The notes beneath the pieces were generated by a model, which worked only from the letters and a program-made list of their open reading frames with translations, made no database searches and had not been told where the DNA came from. 64,000 bases of DNA. It comes from Blastocatellia bacterium. GTDB lineage: Bacteria > Acidobacteriota > Blastocatellia > Pyrinomonadales > Pyrinomonadaceae. Location: the NCBI GenBank assembly GCA_003168335.1, contig PMSM01000002.1:1-64000 (forward strand). The letters are read 5' to 3'. This document shows, piece after piece, positions 28,475 through 37,277 of this stretch. Position numbers and translations under genes: made by a program. Position 1 is the stretch's first letter. Every line of letters starts with the position of its first letter.

Positions 28475-29239
28475 CTACGGTTTCACTACAAATTCCTGTT
28501 TCTTTCCGTCTTTATTTGGCCCGCTGGCGATCCCGCACACCCAGAGATTTGTGGCATCGGCAAAGCAGGTAAAGGTGGCTTCTTTATCAGTGATCTGATC
28601 GTTGCGGGAACGATAGAACGTCTTCTGGTTCCATTTCACGTGCACCGGATAGACGAGGGTATCGGGTGTGCCCTGTCCGGAATCGATGTACGTCCTCCAG
28701 CGATGCGGAGCGCCGAGATTGAACTCACTGATGTCCATCGTGGTCGCACCATCCTGTCCAACTGGAGAAGGTTTCTCATACAGGCAGCGGATGAGTTTCT
28801 TTGCTAAATCAACCGGAGGCGGAGAGCCGTTTCGGCCGCCGTGCTTGAGGTTCTCGCAATCCAGGAGCTCGCGGTCAGCCAGCACGGTATTGTTGTCATC
28901 TACGCGAAGTTTGTCAGTCAGAATTGTCGGCGCGGCTCCACCTAAAGCTCGAAAACCACATTCCTGAGAGTAGATAGGTCTGGTGACGATGCGTGGCGCT
29001 TTTCCGGGGAGCGGGTCGACCTGAACTCGGTAGAACATTCCAACGCCGGTGTTCACCTCAATAATCGTTCCCTTGGACGGGATCGCGTATTGGGCGCCAA
29101 GGCACGCGGCATTCTCTGAAAATTCGACGCGGTCGCCCTCCTTGTATTTGGGGGTCTGCGCGGAGGCTAAGGAGGTCGAGAGGCCGAACGCCATAATTGC
29201 GATGACCGTAATGATTAACCGATGTGATGTTCTCTTCAT
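28475..29239 (-). CDS. Secreted protein of unknown function
   Basis: I start this 254-residue protein at the ATG at 29239, which has AGGAGA 7-8 bases upstream. A TTG 18 bases earlier overlaps that ribosome site. The signal peptide (LIITVIAIMAFGLSTSLASA) is followed by an N-terminal beta-rich region (KYKEGDRVEFSENA, GTIIEVNTG) that resembles small SH3-like barrels found in acidobacterial secreted proteins. The C-terminal half contains HVKWNQKTFYRSRND and EATFTCFADATNLWVC. Several Cys could form disulphides in the periplasm. The family is unknown. It is the first gene of the minus-strand exported-protein series and is divergent from the ECF sigma gene. Confidence 0.72.
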   Translation of the reverse strand: MKRTSHRLIITVIAIMAFGLSTSLASAQTPKYKEGDRVEFSENAACLGAQYAIPSKGTIIEVNTGVGMFYRVQVDPLPGKAPRIVTRPIYSQECGFRALGGAAPTILTDKLRVDDNNTVLADRELLDCENLKHGGRNGSPPPVDLAKKLIRCLYEKPSPVGQDGATTMDISEFNLGAPHRWRTYIDSGQGTPDTLVYPVHVKWNQKTFYRSRNDQITDKEATFTCFADATNLWVCGIASGPNKDGKKQEFVVKP

Positions 29240-29537
29240 GTTTGTTTCTCCTGTCAAAAAAGCCTTTCTGCCGCGGTTCCAGTCAGGTGCTCCTGGTGGC
29301 CGCCAAGTTCATTCAGAAGTTTTCCCTCTATCTATAAGGGCGTAATCCTGAGCCGAATCTTTCCAACCTCGCAGGTCAGAATTGAAATTGACCGGATTTG
29401 CGAGTAGGCTCTCGCTCAACGAGCGGGGCCCGACAGACTGACGCAGTTCATCCTCTGGGCTGCTTACCTTCCGGGTGTTTTATCGCGCCGCGCGACTGCA
29501 CCGACGACGCAACCGTTTCCGGAACCAGACTTGAACC

Positions 29538-30119
29538 GTGAACCCTGTGGCTGATTTCCCCCAAACAGGCGTAACCCAACTGCTTTTGCAGGCGAGTGCC
29601 GGCGATCAGAAAGCGGTCGACGCGCTCTTCGAGAAGGTCTATGGCGAGCTGCGCGGCCTCGCGAGGAACTACTTACAGGACGAGCGCCCGGATCACACGC
29701 TACAAGCCACGGCGCTGGTGCACGAAGCCTATCTGCGTTTGGTTGGGTCAGAGCAAATCGAATGGCAGAATCGCGCGCAGTTTTTCAGCATCGCCGCGCA
29801 GGTGATGCGACATATTCTGGTTGATCACGCGCGGCGGCACTCCGCAGACAAACGCGGCAGTGGTGAACGCAAACTTTCGCTCGACGAAGCCATCAGCTTC
29901 GCGGAAGAGCATGACGTGAATCTGGTCGCGCTCGACGATGCGCTTACCACGCTCGCAGCTCTCGATGAAGAGCAAAGCCGCATAGTCGAGCTGAGGTTCT
30001 TTGGCGGACTTTCGATCAAAGAGATCGCGTCCGTCCTCGACATCTCTGAAACGACAGTGAGTCGCAAATGGAATACAGCCAAGCTGTGGCTGCACGATCA
30101 GATTGCGCCGAGGAAATGA
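29538..30119 (+). CDS. ECF-subfamily RNA polymerase sigma factor
   Basis: This 193-residue protein matches the acidobacterial/planctomycete ECF group (TIGR02999 type). The sigma-2 region contains ALVHEAYLRLVG and FFSIAAQVMRHILVDHAR. The sigma-4 helix-turn-helix reads IVELRFFGGLSIKEIASVLDISETTVSRKW. There is no anti-sigma gene nearby; the kinase gene starts 8 bases after its stop. In this sigma class, control by a co-encoded Ser/Thr kinase is the usual model. The GTG start at 29538 has no strong ribosome site, but the protein begins at the usual place for the family. Targets are unknown; the divergent secreted-protein genes are obvious candidates. Confidence 0.9.
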   Translation: MNPVADFPQTGVTQLLLQASAGDQKAVDALFEKVYGELRGLARNYLQDERPDHTLQATALVHEAYLRLVGSEQIEWQNRAQFFSIAAQVMRHILVDHARRHSADKRGSGERKLSLDEAISFAEEHDVNLVALDDALTTLAALDEEQSRIVELRFFGGLSIKEIASVLDISETTVSRKWNTAKLWLHDQIAPRK

Positions 30120-30126
30120 CTGAGTC

Positions 30127-32877
30127 ATGAATGCTGAACGACACCAACGCGTAATGGATCTGCTGGGCCAGGCACTCGACCGCGCGACCAATCAACGCGC
30201 CGCCTGGACAGAGGCCGCTTGCGCCGGCGATCAATCTCTGTGCGACGACGTGATGCGACTGCTGGCACAGCAAACGTCTGCGGCTCAGTTTCTGGAAGAG
30301 TCGCCTCTGGCCGCAGCCGTAGGAACGGAGAAGTCCGACGCACGGTCGCTTGTGGGTGACCACATTGGTTCGTACAAAATCATCAGTGAGATTGGACGCG
30401 GCGGCATGGGCACAGTTTATCTTGCCGCGCGCGACGACCAGCAATTCACCAGACGTGTTGCGGTAAAACTCATTAAGCGCGGCATGGATACTGATTTCGT
30501 CGTGCAGCGTTTTCGCAACGAGCGCCAGATACTCGCCAATCTGGATCATCCGAACATCGCGCGACTAATCGACGGCGGCGCAACTGAAGCAGACTTACCT
30601 TACTTCATCATGGAGTATGTCGAAGGCCAGCCGATCACCGAGTATGCGAATGCGAACGATTTAACTACCACTGAGCGACTCAAACTCTTTCGCACGGTTT
30701 GCTCTGCGGCACAGTACGCGCATCAGAATCTGGTCATTCATCGCGACATCAAGCCATCGAACATTTTGGTGACGAAAGACGGCGAGCCGAAGCTCTTGGA
30801 TTTCGGCATTGCCAAACTCCTGCAAGTGGATACGTCAGAGGAGGCTGAGCTAACAGCAACCGCCGTGCGCGTGATGACGCCCGAATACGCTAGTCCTGAA
30901 CAAGTGAAGGGCGAGCGCGTCTCCACAGCGACTGACGTCTATTCCCTGGGAGTGCTGCTTTACGAGTTGCTCACGGGCCGTCGTCCTTATCGGGTCAAGA
31001 GTCGCCAACCCGAAGAGATTGCCAAGGCTATTTGCGAGCAGGAACCGGAGAAGCCTAGCCAGGCGATCAGTAGGCAGCCGTCAGTCGTCAGCAGGCAGAG
31101 AGACGGACAAAGAACTAATCCAATCATCAAGGGGAAATCCTTGCGCGGTGATCTCGACAACATTGTACTGATGGCTTTGCGGAAAGAACCGACTCGCCGC
31201 TACGCCTCAGTCGAACAATTCTCCGAAGACATTCGCCGCCATCTTGAAGGCTTACCCGTCATTGCGCGCCAAGCCACGCTCTCATATCGAACATCAAAGT
31301 TTGTTCGGCGCAACAAACTTGGCGTTGCCGCCGCGGCCCTGGTTCTCTTGACGTTGGGCGGTGGGATCGTGGCGACGACCGTCGAAGCGCGACGCGCCAA
31401 CCGGCGCTTCAACGATGTACGCAGACTCGCCCATTCAGTGTTGTTCGACTATCACGATCAAATCGCGGCGCTGCCCGGCTCGACTAAGGTGCGAGAGAGA
31501 TTGGTCAAAGACTCTCTTGAATATCTCGACAATTTGTCGCAAGAGGCCGGCAGTGATCGACCGTTAATGCGAGAGCTGGCGGCGGCTTACGAAAAGGTGG
31601 CTGCTGTGCAGGGCGGCATTGCGGTGTCAAACCGCGGCACCTTGCTTTCTGAGTCGAATCTCGGCGACACACGAGGGGCTATAGCCAGCCTAGGCAAGGC
31701 GTTGGTATTACGTGAAAGATTGGCGGTGCTTGAACCGAACAATCGCGACATTCGGAACGAGTTGGCGGATTGCTATGTAGGTCTTGGTGGGCAATATTTG
31801 TTTACTGGTCCTCCGGAGAAGGCAGTGGAGTACCAACGCAAGGCTATTCCTCTTGTTGAGACGTCGCTGGCCGCCGATCCAGCAAACGAAAGACTTCAAT
31901 ATGAACTGTTCGGGATATATCTGGGTATGGCTAAGGCCCTGGGCAATCCCGCCGTGGCGAACCTGGGCGACACGCAGGGTGCCCTCGAATTCATGAACAA
32001 AGCTCAGCTGCTTGCGGAGAAACTGGTAGCGGACCATCCAACCGATGTGGATTATCAAGTGGCCCTCGGATCTTTTTACAACTTGTCCGGTTCGATGCTG
32101 GGTGCGATTGGCAAGGAGAAGGAGGCTTTGGAAAGTGAACTGAAAGCGGTGGCCATTGATCAGCGTCTCGTAGATCGCGATAGCAGCAACACGATGCTGC
32201 GGAGAGAACTCGCTGTCCAGGTTGGCAATGCGGGCGGCAGCATGCTCAAGCTGGGTGATAACTTCGGGGCCCTGGAAAAATTCAAGCAAGCAGTGACAAT
32301 CTATGAATCACTGGTTGCCGCCGACCCGAATGATGCGAACATCCGCAGGAATTCCGCTGTCGGTTATCGCAACCTCGGCAGTGCTGTAGGGACAAGCAAT
32401 GTGGTCGAAGCGCTGAGCGCCTTCCACAAGGCGCTGCAAATCTTCGCCGAACTGACGGCCAAGGATCCGAACAACGCCGACTTTCGGCGACAGTGGGCCT
32501 TTACCTATCTTTCGCTGAGCCGCTTTCAACCGAAAGCCGACGATTTGGACGGCGCAGTGGACAGCGCAATTCAGGGCATCAAGATCGACGAAGCATTGGT
32601 CGCGTCGTCACCGACAAACGCGAGCGCGCGCAACACCCTCGCGCTCTTGTACTCACAACTGGGCGCGTCTCATACAGCGCTCGCAGCAAAGGCAGGTACA
32701 AGCAAGCAGACCGCACAGTGGCAGGCAGCCAAAGACTCATATCAAAAGAGTTTGGACATCTATCAGGACATGAAGAGCAACGGAACGCTCAAAGGTGCGG
32801 ATGCAGGTAAGCCTGACGAACTCGCGAAAGAAATCGCCAAGTGCGATGCCGTATTGGAAAGAGTCAAAGCAAAATAG
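30127..32877 (+). CDS. Ser/Thr protein kinase with TPR-like extracytoplasmic tail
   Basis: This is a 916-residue protein. An N-terminal region of about 75 residues, typical of sigma-linked acidobacterial kinases, precedes the kinase domain (about 80-355). That domain has GRGGMG, VAVKLIKRG, HRDIKPSN (His205, Asp207) and DFGIAK. One membrane segment lies near residues 398-416 (LGVAAAALVLLTLGG). The rest, about 430-910, is a run of helical TPR-like repeats (LGDTQGALEFMNKAQLLAEKLV, FGALEKFKQAVTIYESLV), probably outside the membrane. It forms an operon with the ECF sigma gene 8 bases upstream. The likely role is sensing through the TPR tail and controlling the sigma factor by phosphorylation, which is an inference from family context. 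Confidence 0.92.
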   Translation: MNAERHQRVMDLLGQALDRATNQRAAWTEAACAGDQSLCDDVMRLLAQQTSAAQFLEESPLAAAVGTEKSDARSLVGDHIGSYKIISEIGRGGMGTVYLAARDDQQFTRRVAVKLIKRGMDTDFVVQRFRNERQILANLDHPNIARLIDGGATEADLPYFIMEYVEGQPITEYANANDLTTTERLKLFRTVCSAAQYAHQNLVIHRDIKPSNILVTKDGEPKLLDFGIAKLLQVDTSEEAELTATAVRVMTPEYASPEQVKGERVSTATDVYSLGVLLYELLTGRRPYRVKSRQPEEIAKAICEQEPEKPSQAISRQPSVVSRQRDGQRTNPIIKGKSLRGDLDNIVLMALRKEPTRRYASVEQFSEDIRRHLEGLPVIARQATLSYRTSKFVRRNKLGVAAAALVLLTLGGGIVATTVEARRANRRFNDVRRLAHSVLFDYHDQIAALPGSTKVRERLVKDSLEYLDNLSQEAGSDRPLMRELAAAYEKVAAVQGGIAVSNRGTLLSESNLGDTRGAIASLGKALVLRERLAVLEPNNRDIRNELADCYVGLGGQYLFTGPPEKAVEYQRKAIPLVETSLAADPANERLQYELFGIYLGMAKALGNPAVANLGDTQGALEFMNKAQLLAEKLVADHPTDVDYQVALGSFYNLSGSMLGAIGKEKEALESELKAVAIDQRLVDRDSSNTMLRRELAVQVGNAGGSMLKLGDNFGALEKFKQAVTIYESLVAADPNDANIRRNSAVGYRNLGSAVGTSNVVEALSAFHKALQIFAELTAKDPNNADFRRQWAFTYLSLSRFQPKADDLDGAVDSAIQGIKIDEALVASSPTNASARNTLALLYSQLGASHTALAAKAGTSKQTAQWQAAKDSYQKSLDIYQDMKSNGTLKGADAGKPDELAKEIAKCDAVLERVKAK

Positions 32878-33529
32878 AATCCATTGCCTTGTGCTTTCTT
32901 TACGATTCAAGATTCACCGCGCTCGGTCAACTGACGTTGATATGGAATTCCGTTTGTTGTCTTCCGGCCCAATTGACCTCGTCTTTGAGATTCCAATCTG
33001 GAATCTCAAGACCGACTTTCAAGAATAGCGTCCGAGATGGTGGGAGTCATTAATGCCGATAACGGGCGGGCCTGACTGCTCGTTACTGTTATGGGATAAG
33101 AGGATTCTCTTCTCAACACCCGCCTCAGGATGGGATGGACAACGGACCTAATATCCGTTGCGCAGTTCGAAGCTCAATCCCGGGCGTCTGTAAATTATTG
33201 AGAAGGATTCGACGGCGGAGTCGAACCCGTACGGGATTGCTCCCAACGGATTCTGAGTAAGACCAAGGCCAGTTTGCCAGATCTCACCAAACGAGATGAA
33301 CCAATATTTACCGGACCGGCAGCCGTCAAATTCATGCCTTTTTTGTCCAACGGCTCGACCGTGTTCCAGAAAAGTTGTCATAGCTTAGGCGCAAGAAAGA
33401 CCCCGCGCCGTCTGCCGCTGTCACTAACTTAACGATTCCATTGGTCAACAGTGGGTGGTATGAGGCGCGCGACCTGCTGATAAAAATCAGGAGGTGCCGC
33501 GCGTGCTAACTGATTGCTTGAATTGAAAA
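32878..33529. other. 650-base region with no supportable gene
   Basis: The space between the TPR kinase and the tRNA has only short frames with no ribosome sites or recognisable domains. It is the right-hand end of the tRNA-bounded interval. An integrase gene, intact or decayed, might be expected here, but I see no recognisable integrase motif. Confidence 0.45.
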
Positions 33530-33578
33530 TAATGGTGCACCCGGCACGACTCGAACGTGCGACCCCCTGATTCGTAGT
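33530..33578 (-). repeat. 49-bp direct repeat inside tRNA-Arg (att-like site, tRNA side)
   Basis: This is the copy of the 49-bp repeat embedded in the intact tRNA-Arg gene, from just beyond the CCA end to the anticodon loop. Its partner lies 7,844 bases to the left in the same orientation. Together they bound the candidate island. Confidence 0.75.
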
Positions 33579-33609
33579 CAGGTACTCTATCCAGCTGAGC
33601 TACGGGTGC
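33533..33609 (-). tRNA. tRNA-Arg (anticodon ACG)
   Basis: The minus strand from 33609 folds as a standard cloverleaf. The 7-bp acceptor stem is GCACCCG with CGGGTGC. The D arm contains AGCTCAGCTGGATAGAG. The anticodon stem is CCTGA/TCAGG with loop CTACGAA, giving anticodon ACG, and the T arm contains GTTCGAGTC. Discriminator A and an encoded CCA follow. ACG normally becomes ICG and reads CGU, CGC and CGA. Its 3' part is duplicated at 25686-25734. Confidence 0.97.
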
Positions 33610-33762
33610 TGATTGGTTTAGTGAATGGCTAAATCGAGGACAAGTTTAAGGTTTAAGGTTTCAAGTTTCAAGTTCACCTCGCCCCGAAGTAGGGTCAGGT
33701 TGCCTTGTCCACCCAGCTGCAGATAACTCGCAGCTGGGAGCTCGAAATCTGAAATTAAGTCT

Positions 33763-34806
33763 TTACCGCGCGAAGTATCCCGGCTTAGTGCTGGCCACCA
33801 GATCGGCACGAGCTATCTCGACGCGGATCTCGCGCCACTTCCCGTCACGAGCGCTCGGGTTCGGAGGCTGGTAGGCGATGGTGTAAAGCGACCGCAGCTC
33901 CGCGGCTACCTGCGCGTACAGCTTAGCAAGATCGTCCAGGCGGTGAATCTCATGAATACGCCCGCCGGTGCGGTCGGCCATCAGTTGCAGACGCGTGCGC
34001 GCCGCTCCGTACATCGCGGTGATTGAAGGGTCCGGAAGTGGTAGACGCGTCGGGTCGCCGGAAGGCAGAGCCAGAGGAAAAATCGTCACGCCTTCCCGGT
34101 CCGAGGTGTTCAATACTGAGACTACTTCAGAGTTTGCTTCCGCTTTGATGGCCGTGCTGACTTCCGCATTGGAAGCTTTCGAGATTATCGCCCGATCAGA
34201 GTTTCGTGCCTCAGTATCCAACCCATCAGTTAAAGCCACGATGGCTTTGCGCCGCTTGCCTTCGTGGGCCAGCTCTTTCAGCGAGTACTTCAAAGCATCA
34301 TACAGAGGCGTTTCACCGGCGCCAGTGGCCAGAACATTGATCGCATAAGCAACCTTGTTACGATCGGTGGTGAATCCGAGCAGCGACTTAACTCCCTTGC
34401 CGCTGAACTCAACGACGGCAACTCGATCTTCCGGGCTGAGCGCATCCAGGAAGCGCGTTGCGGCCGTTCGGATCTGTTGACGAAAGTTTATCGTCGAGCC
34501 GGACATGTCGAGCAGCAAGACCAGACTGAACGGCGCATCCGTCGGTTCGAAATGCAGGATGGGGCGCCGCACGCCGTCTTCATAGATCGCGAAGTCATTA
34601 GACGACAAGGTCGTGACTGGGTGTCCCTGTTTGTCCACGACTCCTACATTCAATTGCACCAGGGATGTGTCGGTGATGATTGTTTCGTCTTGCTGTTGGG
34701 CATGGATCCCGCAGGGAATTGCGATCAATAGCGCGGCGAACAACAGGACTAACGTCGCCTGTCGTGCGAGATTAGAGACTGAAAGTGCAGAAGGGAATGA
34801 AGTCAT
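33763..34806 (-). CDS. Secreted VWFA-related protein (acidobacterial type)
   Basis: This 347-residue protein has a signal peptide (LVLLFAALLIAIPCGIHA). A short beta-sandwich region (VQLNVGVVDKQGHPVTTLSSNDFAIYEDG) precedes a von Willebrand factor A domain from about residue 94. The metal-ion-dependent adhesion site DMSGS starts at Asp100, and a later ALTDGLDT motif supplies further ligands. This matches the VWFA-related domain family expanded in Acidobacteria. It is probably periplasmic or surface-exposed and mediates metal-dependent protein interactions; its partner is unknown. The ATG at 34806 has only a weak ribosome site. It stands alone next to the tRNA gene. Confidence 0.9.
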   Translation of the reverse strand: MTSFPSALSVSNLARQATLVLLFAALLIAIPCGIHAQQQDETIITDTSLVQLNVGVVDKQGHPVTTLSSNDFAIYEDGVRRPILHFEPTDAPFSLVLLLDMSGSTINFRQQIRTAATRFLDALSPEDRVAVVEFSGKGVKSLLGFTTDRNKVAYAINVLATGAGETPLYDALKYSLKELAHEGKRRKAIVALTDGLDTEARNSDRAIISKASNAEVSTAIKAEANSEVVSVLNTSDREGVTIFPLALPSGDPTRLPLPDPSITAMYGAARTRLQLMADRTGGRIHEIHRLDDLAKLYAQVAAELRSLYTIAYQPPNPSARDGKWREIRVEIARADLVASTKPGYFAR

Positions 34807-34959
34807 CCGTCTTTAACTGATCTGAATAAGGTTGCTGGGGTAGGGTGAGTATGCCTGTCCGCTGGTCGAGTTTGCAACTTGCGGCACGACGGATTCGATT
34901 TGCTATCGAGCCTAACTAACAGTTAGTCAACAGCATGCTTAGCAAATATTAAGTGCCTA

Positions 34960-34986
34960 TTGCGCGCATCGCCAATCGAATATAAT
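34960..34986 (+). promoter_or_regulatory. Candidate sigma-70 type promoter for the zinc-ribbon gene
   Basis: TATAAT at 34981-34986 is preceded by TTGCGC at 34960-34965 with a 15-base spacer. The spacer is shorter than ideal, but the -10 is perfect. The predicted transcript would have a short leader carrying the ribosome site GGAG at 35003. Confidence 0.4.
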
Positions 34987-35015
34987 TAGCCGCATTAATT
35001 TTGGAGTCTCCCACC

Positions 35016-35495
35016 GTGTACCGACCAAATTTTTGTGTGGAATGTGGCGAGCGCCTGGCGCGCAAAAGTTGGCGCGCGTTGTTTGGTGGACGGTTTTGCG
35101 TTGCTTGTGCGCGCCGGCTGGGCCGGATAGTGATCGCCAGGCCAATCGCAATTCTCGCAATCACCGCTATCTCATCTTTTGCCCTGGGAAGATACTTGCG
35201 GCCGCCGGCGCCGCCGCTGCTCATTCAGCGAGCGGCAAATTCTCCGCTCTCTGACTTGCCGGTGAACACGAATGACACCACGCGTACAACCAATCGCAAA
35301 GAGAGTGATTCCAGAAACCAGAATGCAGCGGCTCTCAGACCACAAGCGGCCGACGAACCTGCTTACATTTGCGGCGCGCGAACTCAGAAAGGCACGCCGT
35401 GTCATCGACGTGTGCATGCTGCCGGCGAGCGCTGCTTTCAACACAAAGGCATGCCCAGCTTGCTTCCCGTATCTAAACTAGTTGTGCGGCAGTGA
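35016..35495 (+). CDS. Zinc-ribbon membrane protein with C-terminal Cys/His motif
   Basis: I start this 159-residue protein at the GTG at 35016, 9 bases after GGAG; a TTG at 35001 is the alternative. Two CxxC pairs (CVEC at residue 7 and CVAC at residue 28) form an N-terminal zinc ribbon. One membrane segment follows, at about 40-58 (PIAILAITAISSFALG), and then a disordered Asn/Thr/Arg-rich linker. The C-terminus carries a second Cys/His cluster, CGARTQKGTPCHRR then CFQHKG, resembling small zinc-binding motifs of unknown role. I do not recognise a named family. A decayed copy of its C-terminus lies at 40599-40667. Confidence 0.72.
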   Translation: MYRPNFCVECGERLARKSWRALFGGRFCVACARRLGRIVIARPIAILAITAISSFALGRYLRPPAPPLLIQRAANSPLSDLPVNTNDTTRTTNRKESDSRNQNAAALRPQAADEPAYICGARTQKGTPCHRRVHAAGERCFQHKGMPSLLPVSKLVVRQ

Positions 35496-35845
35496 AATTT
35501 CATTTGTGTGCCTATTTGAGAAATTTAGTTACACACGGGTGCTAATTGTTCTCGACGGCGCTCTAAATTTGCACCGCTCTCTAAATGAGGCTGCGCGCGC
35601 TTCGCAGTCATAATATTGTCAAAAAAGATTCTTTCAAATTTGGGGAGTCGTCAATCTCACCTCAAACGCCCCCCCCCACAGTCGCGGTTTGACTCTTGGT
35701 CACCCAGTTGACAGACGCGTCCCGACATTCTCACGATAGAAAAATTTGACCATGTCTCGGTCACCGTCACGGAATGGGTTCTTGGCGGCAGGGGGATGCC
35801 GCCAAGATAGACCAACGGCGAAGCGCCACGTGCAAACCTGTGGCC
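35496..35845. other. 350-base intergenic region
   Basis: No gene is supported. It includes a run of nine C (35669-35677), which could be prone to slippage, and no clear terminator or repeat. Confidence 0.45.
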
Positions 35846-36421
35846 TTACGGAGCAAGCAGATCCGCGTCAGATGCCACTAGCCTTTTGTACACAGCTACT
35901 GTGGTGTTCAGAGGTTTGAGTGTGCCGGCGGTCGGGTCTGAGGGATCCTGTGTCACAGAGTATTGCCTCGCCCTGGCTTGGGTCCTCGTCAAAGTATCTT
36001 CATCTGTGACGGTAAAGAGGTAGGTAACTCTCCGATGGAACTTAAGTAAAAGATCCACCAGCGAAGGGTTGCCGTGGGTATCCGTCGTCGAAATGAAGCT
36101 CGCAGTTATGAGCGTCACCACCAGCTTCCCGTCGTTACGGCACTGCCAGCTTCCGACATAAGGGGTGCCCGTTCCCGAGTTCAGCATGATATCAGAGAAC
36201 CCTGTATTATATTGAAAAGCGACACCGTCGCTGTGCAAGTTGAGTTGGAAAAGAACCGTGTGGTTGACTCCTGTCGAGTCACCCCATATGTCGTCTAATG
36301 TTTGAGGCAGGGTATAGGAACCGACAAATTTGCCATTCTTGCAACCTACATCGGCAAATGCCGGCATAGCGATAAACACCAACGCAACAAGTGAGAGAAT
36401 AACGTTCTTCAGCTTCGACAT
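35846..36421 (-). CDS. Secreted protein of unknown function
   Basis: I start this 191-residue protein at the ATG at 36421, which has AGGAGG 7 bases upstream; an earlier ATG at 36463 lies before that ribosome site and is unlikely. The signal peptide is VILSLVALVFIAMPAFA, with the mature N-terminus DVGCKNGKF. The mature part looks like a beta-rich domain (KFVGSYTLPQ, GTPYVGSWQCRNDGKLVVTLITASF) with two Cys that may form a disulphide. The pattern of a Gly-x-Tyr/Trp start and strand-rich body recalls lipocalin-like secreted proteins, without certainty. It is divergent from the ECF sigma gene at 36687, a plausible but unproven target of that sigma factor. Confidence 0.75.
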   Translation of the reverse strand: MSKLKNVILSLVALVFIAMPAFADVGCKNGKFVGSYTLPQTLDDIWGDSTGVNHTVLFQLNLHSDGVAFQYNTGFSDIMLNSGTGTPYVGSWQCRNDGKLVVTLITASFISTTDTHGNPSLVDLLLKFHRRVTYLFTVTDEDTLTRTQARARQYSVTQDPSDPTAGTLKPLNTTVAVYKRLVASDADLLAP

Positions 36422-36686
36422 ACTTGAATCCTCCTGACTTAGACTGTGAAAACTAAGTTCCAAAATGGATCAGGGCATGTTCTCAATGCCAGATCCCTTA
36501 GGTCCTTAGCAGGGAACCCGAGGTTACAGTCCTCGGATCGTGATTTTAGAAATCGATGGGCGTGGATTGGCAGATTCGGCGCAGCTGATCGCCTCTCGTT
36601 TGCGTTCGACGCATCTGGCGCTCGCGCCGCGACTGCTGATATCCTCGCTCTAACTACTAATGCGCAAATCGCGCGGGAAACCTCTA

Positions 36687-37253
36687 ATGGAATCTGCGGC
36701 CCATCAGGTTACGAGGCTCTTAAGGGAATGGAGTGATGGCGACGAGAGCTCGCTTGAGCAGTTGATGCCGCTCGTGCATGGCGAGCTCCACCGCCTGGCG
36801 CATCAACACATGCGGCGCGAAGGACCGGGACACGTGCTGCAAACGTCCGCCCTGATCAATGAGGCGTATCTTCGTCTGGTGGACCAGCCACAGATACGTT
36901 GGGAGAATCGGAGCCACTTTTTTGGGATTGCCGCCAGGTTAATGCGAAGGATTTTGGTTGATGACGCGCGCAAGCGAAATTCCGCCAAACGCGGCGGCAG
37001 CCTGATCCAGGTTCCACTTGATGAAGCGGCCAGTTTGGCGCAGGAGCAGGCGGCGAATGTGACGGCGCTTGATGAGGCTTTGAAGAGACTGGAGGCGATC
37101 GATGCACGCCAGGGTCAGATTGTGGAACTGCGCTTTTTTGGCGGATTAAGCATTGAAGAAACCGCGAGTGTTTTGCAGGTCTCGCCCGGAACCGTGATGC
37201 GCGACTGGACCTTCGCGCGCGCGTGGTTGCGTACCGAGATGACGAGCGTGTAG
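36687..37253 (+). CDS. ECF-subfamily RNA polymerase sigma factor
   Basis: This protein of about 188 residues is in the same ECF group as the gene at 29538. It has TRLLREWSDGDESSLEQLMPLVHGEL, NEAYLRLVD, FFGIAARLMRRILVDDAR and the sigma-4 motif VELRFFGGLSIEETASVLQVSPGTVMRDW. I chose the ATG at 36687 because family members start just before the TRLL motif; an in-frame ATG at 36660 is the alternative. A kinase gene starts 24 bases after the stop. No anti-sigma factor is present. It probably directs RNA polymerase to a small regulon under kinase control. Confidence 0.9.
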   Translation: MESAAHQVTRLLREWSDGDESSLEQLMPLVHGELHRLAHQHMRREGPGHVLQTSALINEAYLRLVDQPQIRWENRSHFFGIAARLMRRILVDDARKRNSAKRGGSLIQVPLDEAASLAQEQAANVTALDEALKRLEAIDARQGQIVELRFFGGLSIEETASVLQVSPGTVMRDWTFARAWLRTEMTSV

Positions 37254-37277
37254 TCGATAGGCTAATAGGCCCAACTT

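Noticed and set aside
33148-33381. Possible C-terminal remainder of the gene truncated at 25675, or an integrase remnant
   Set aside because: The 77-codon frame shows no motif of a tyrosine or serine integrase and no continuity with the truncated gene.
35669-35677. Run of nine C as a phase-variation switch
   Set aside because: It lies in a gap about 170 bases beyond the nearest stop codon and not in a recognisable promoter, so no gene would be switched.
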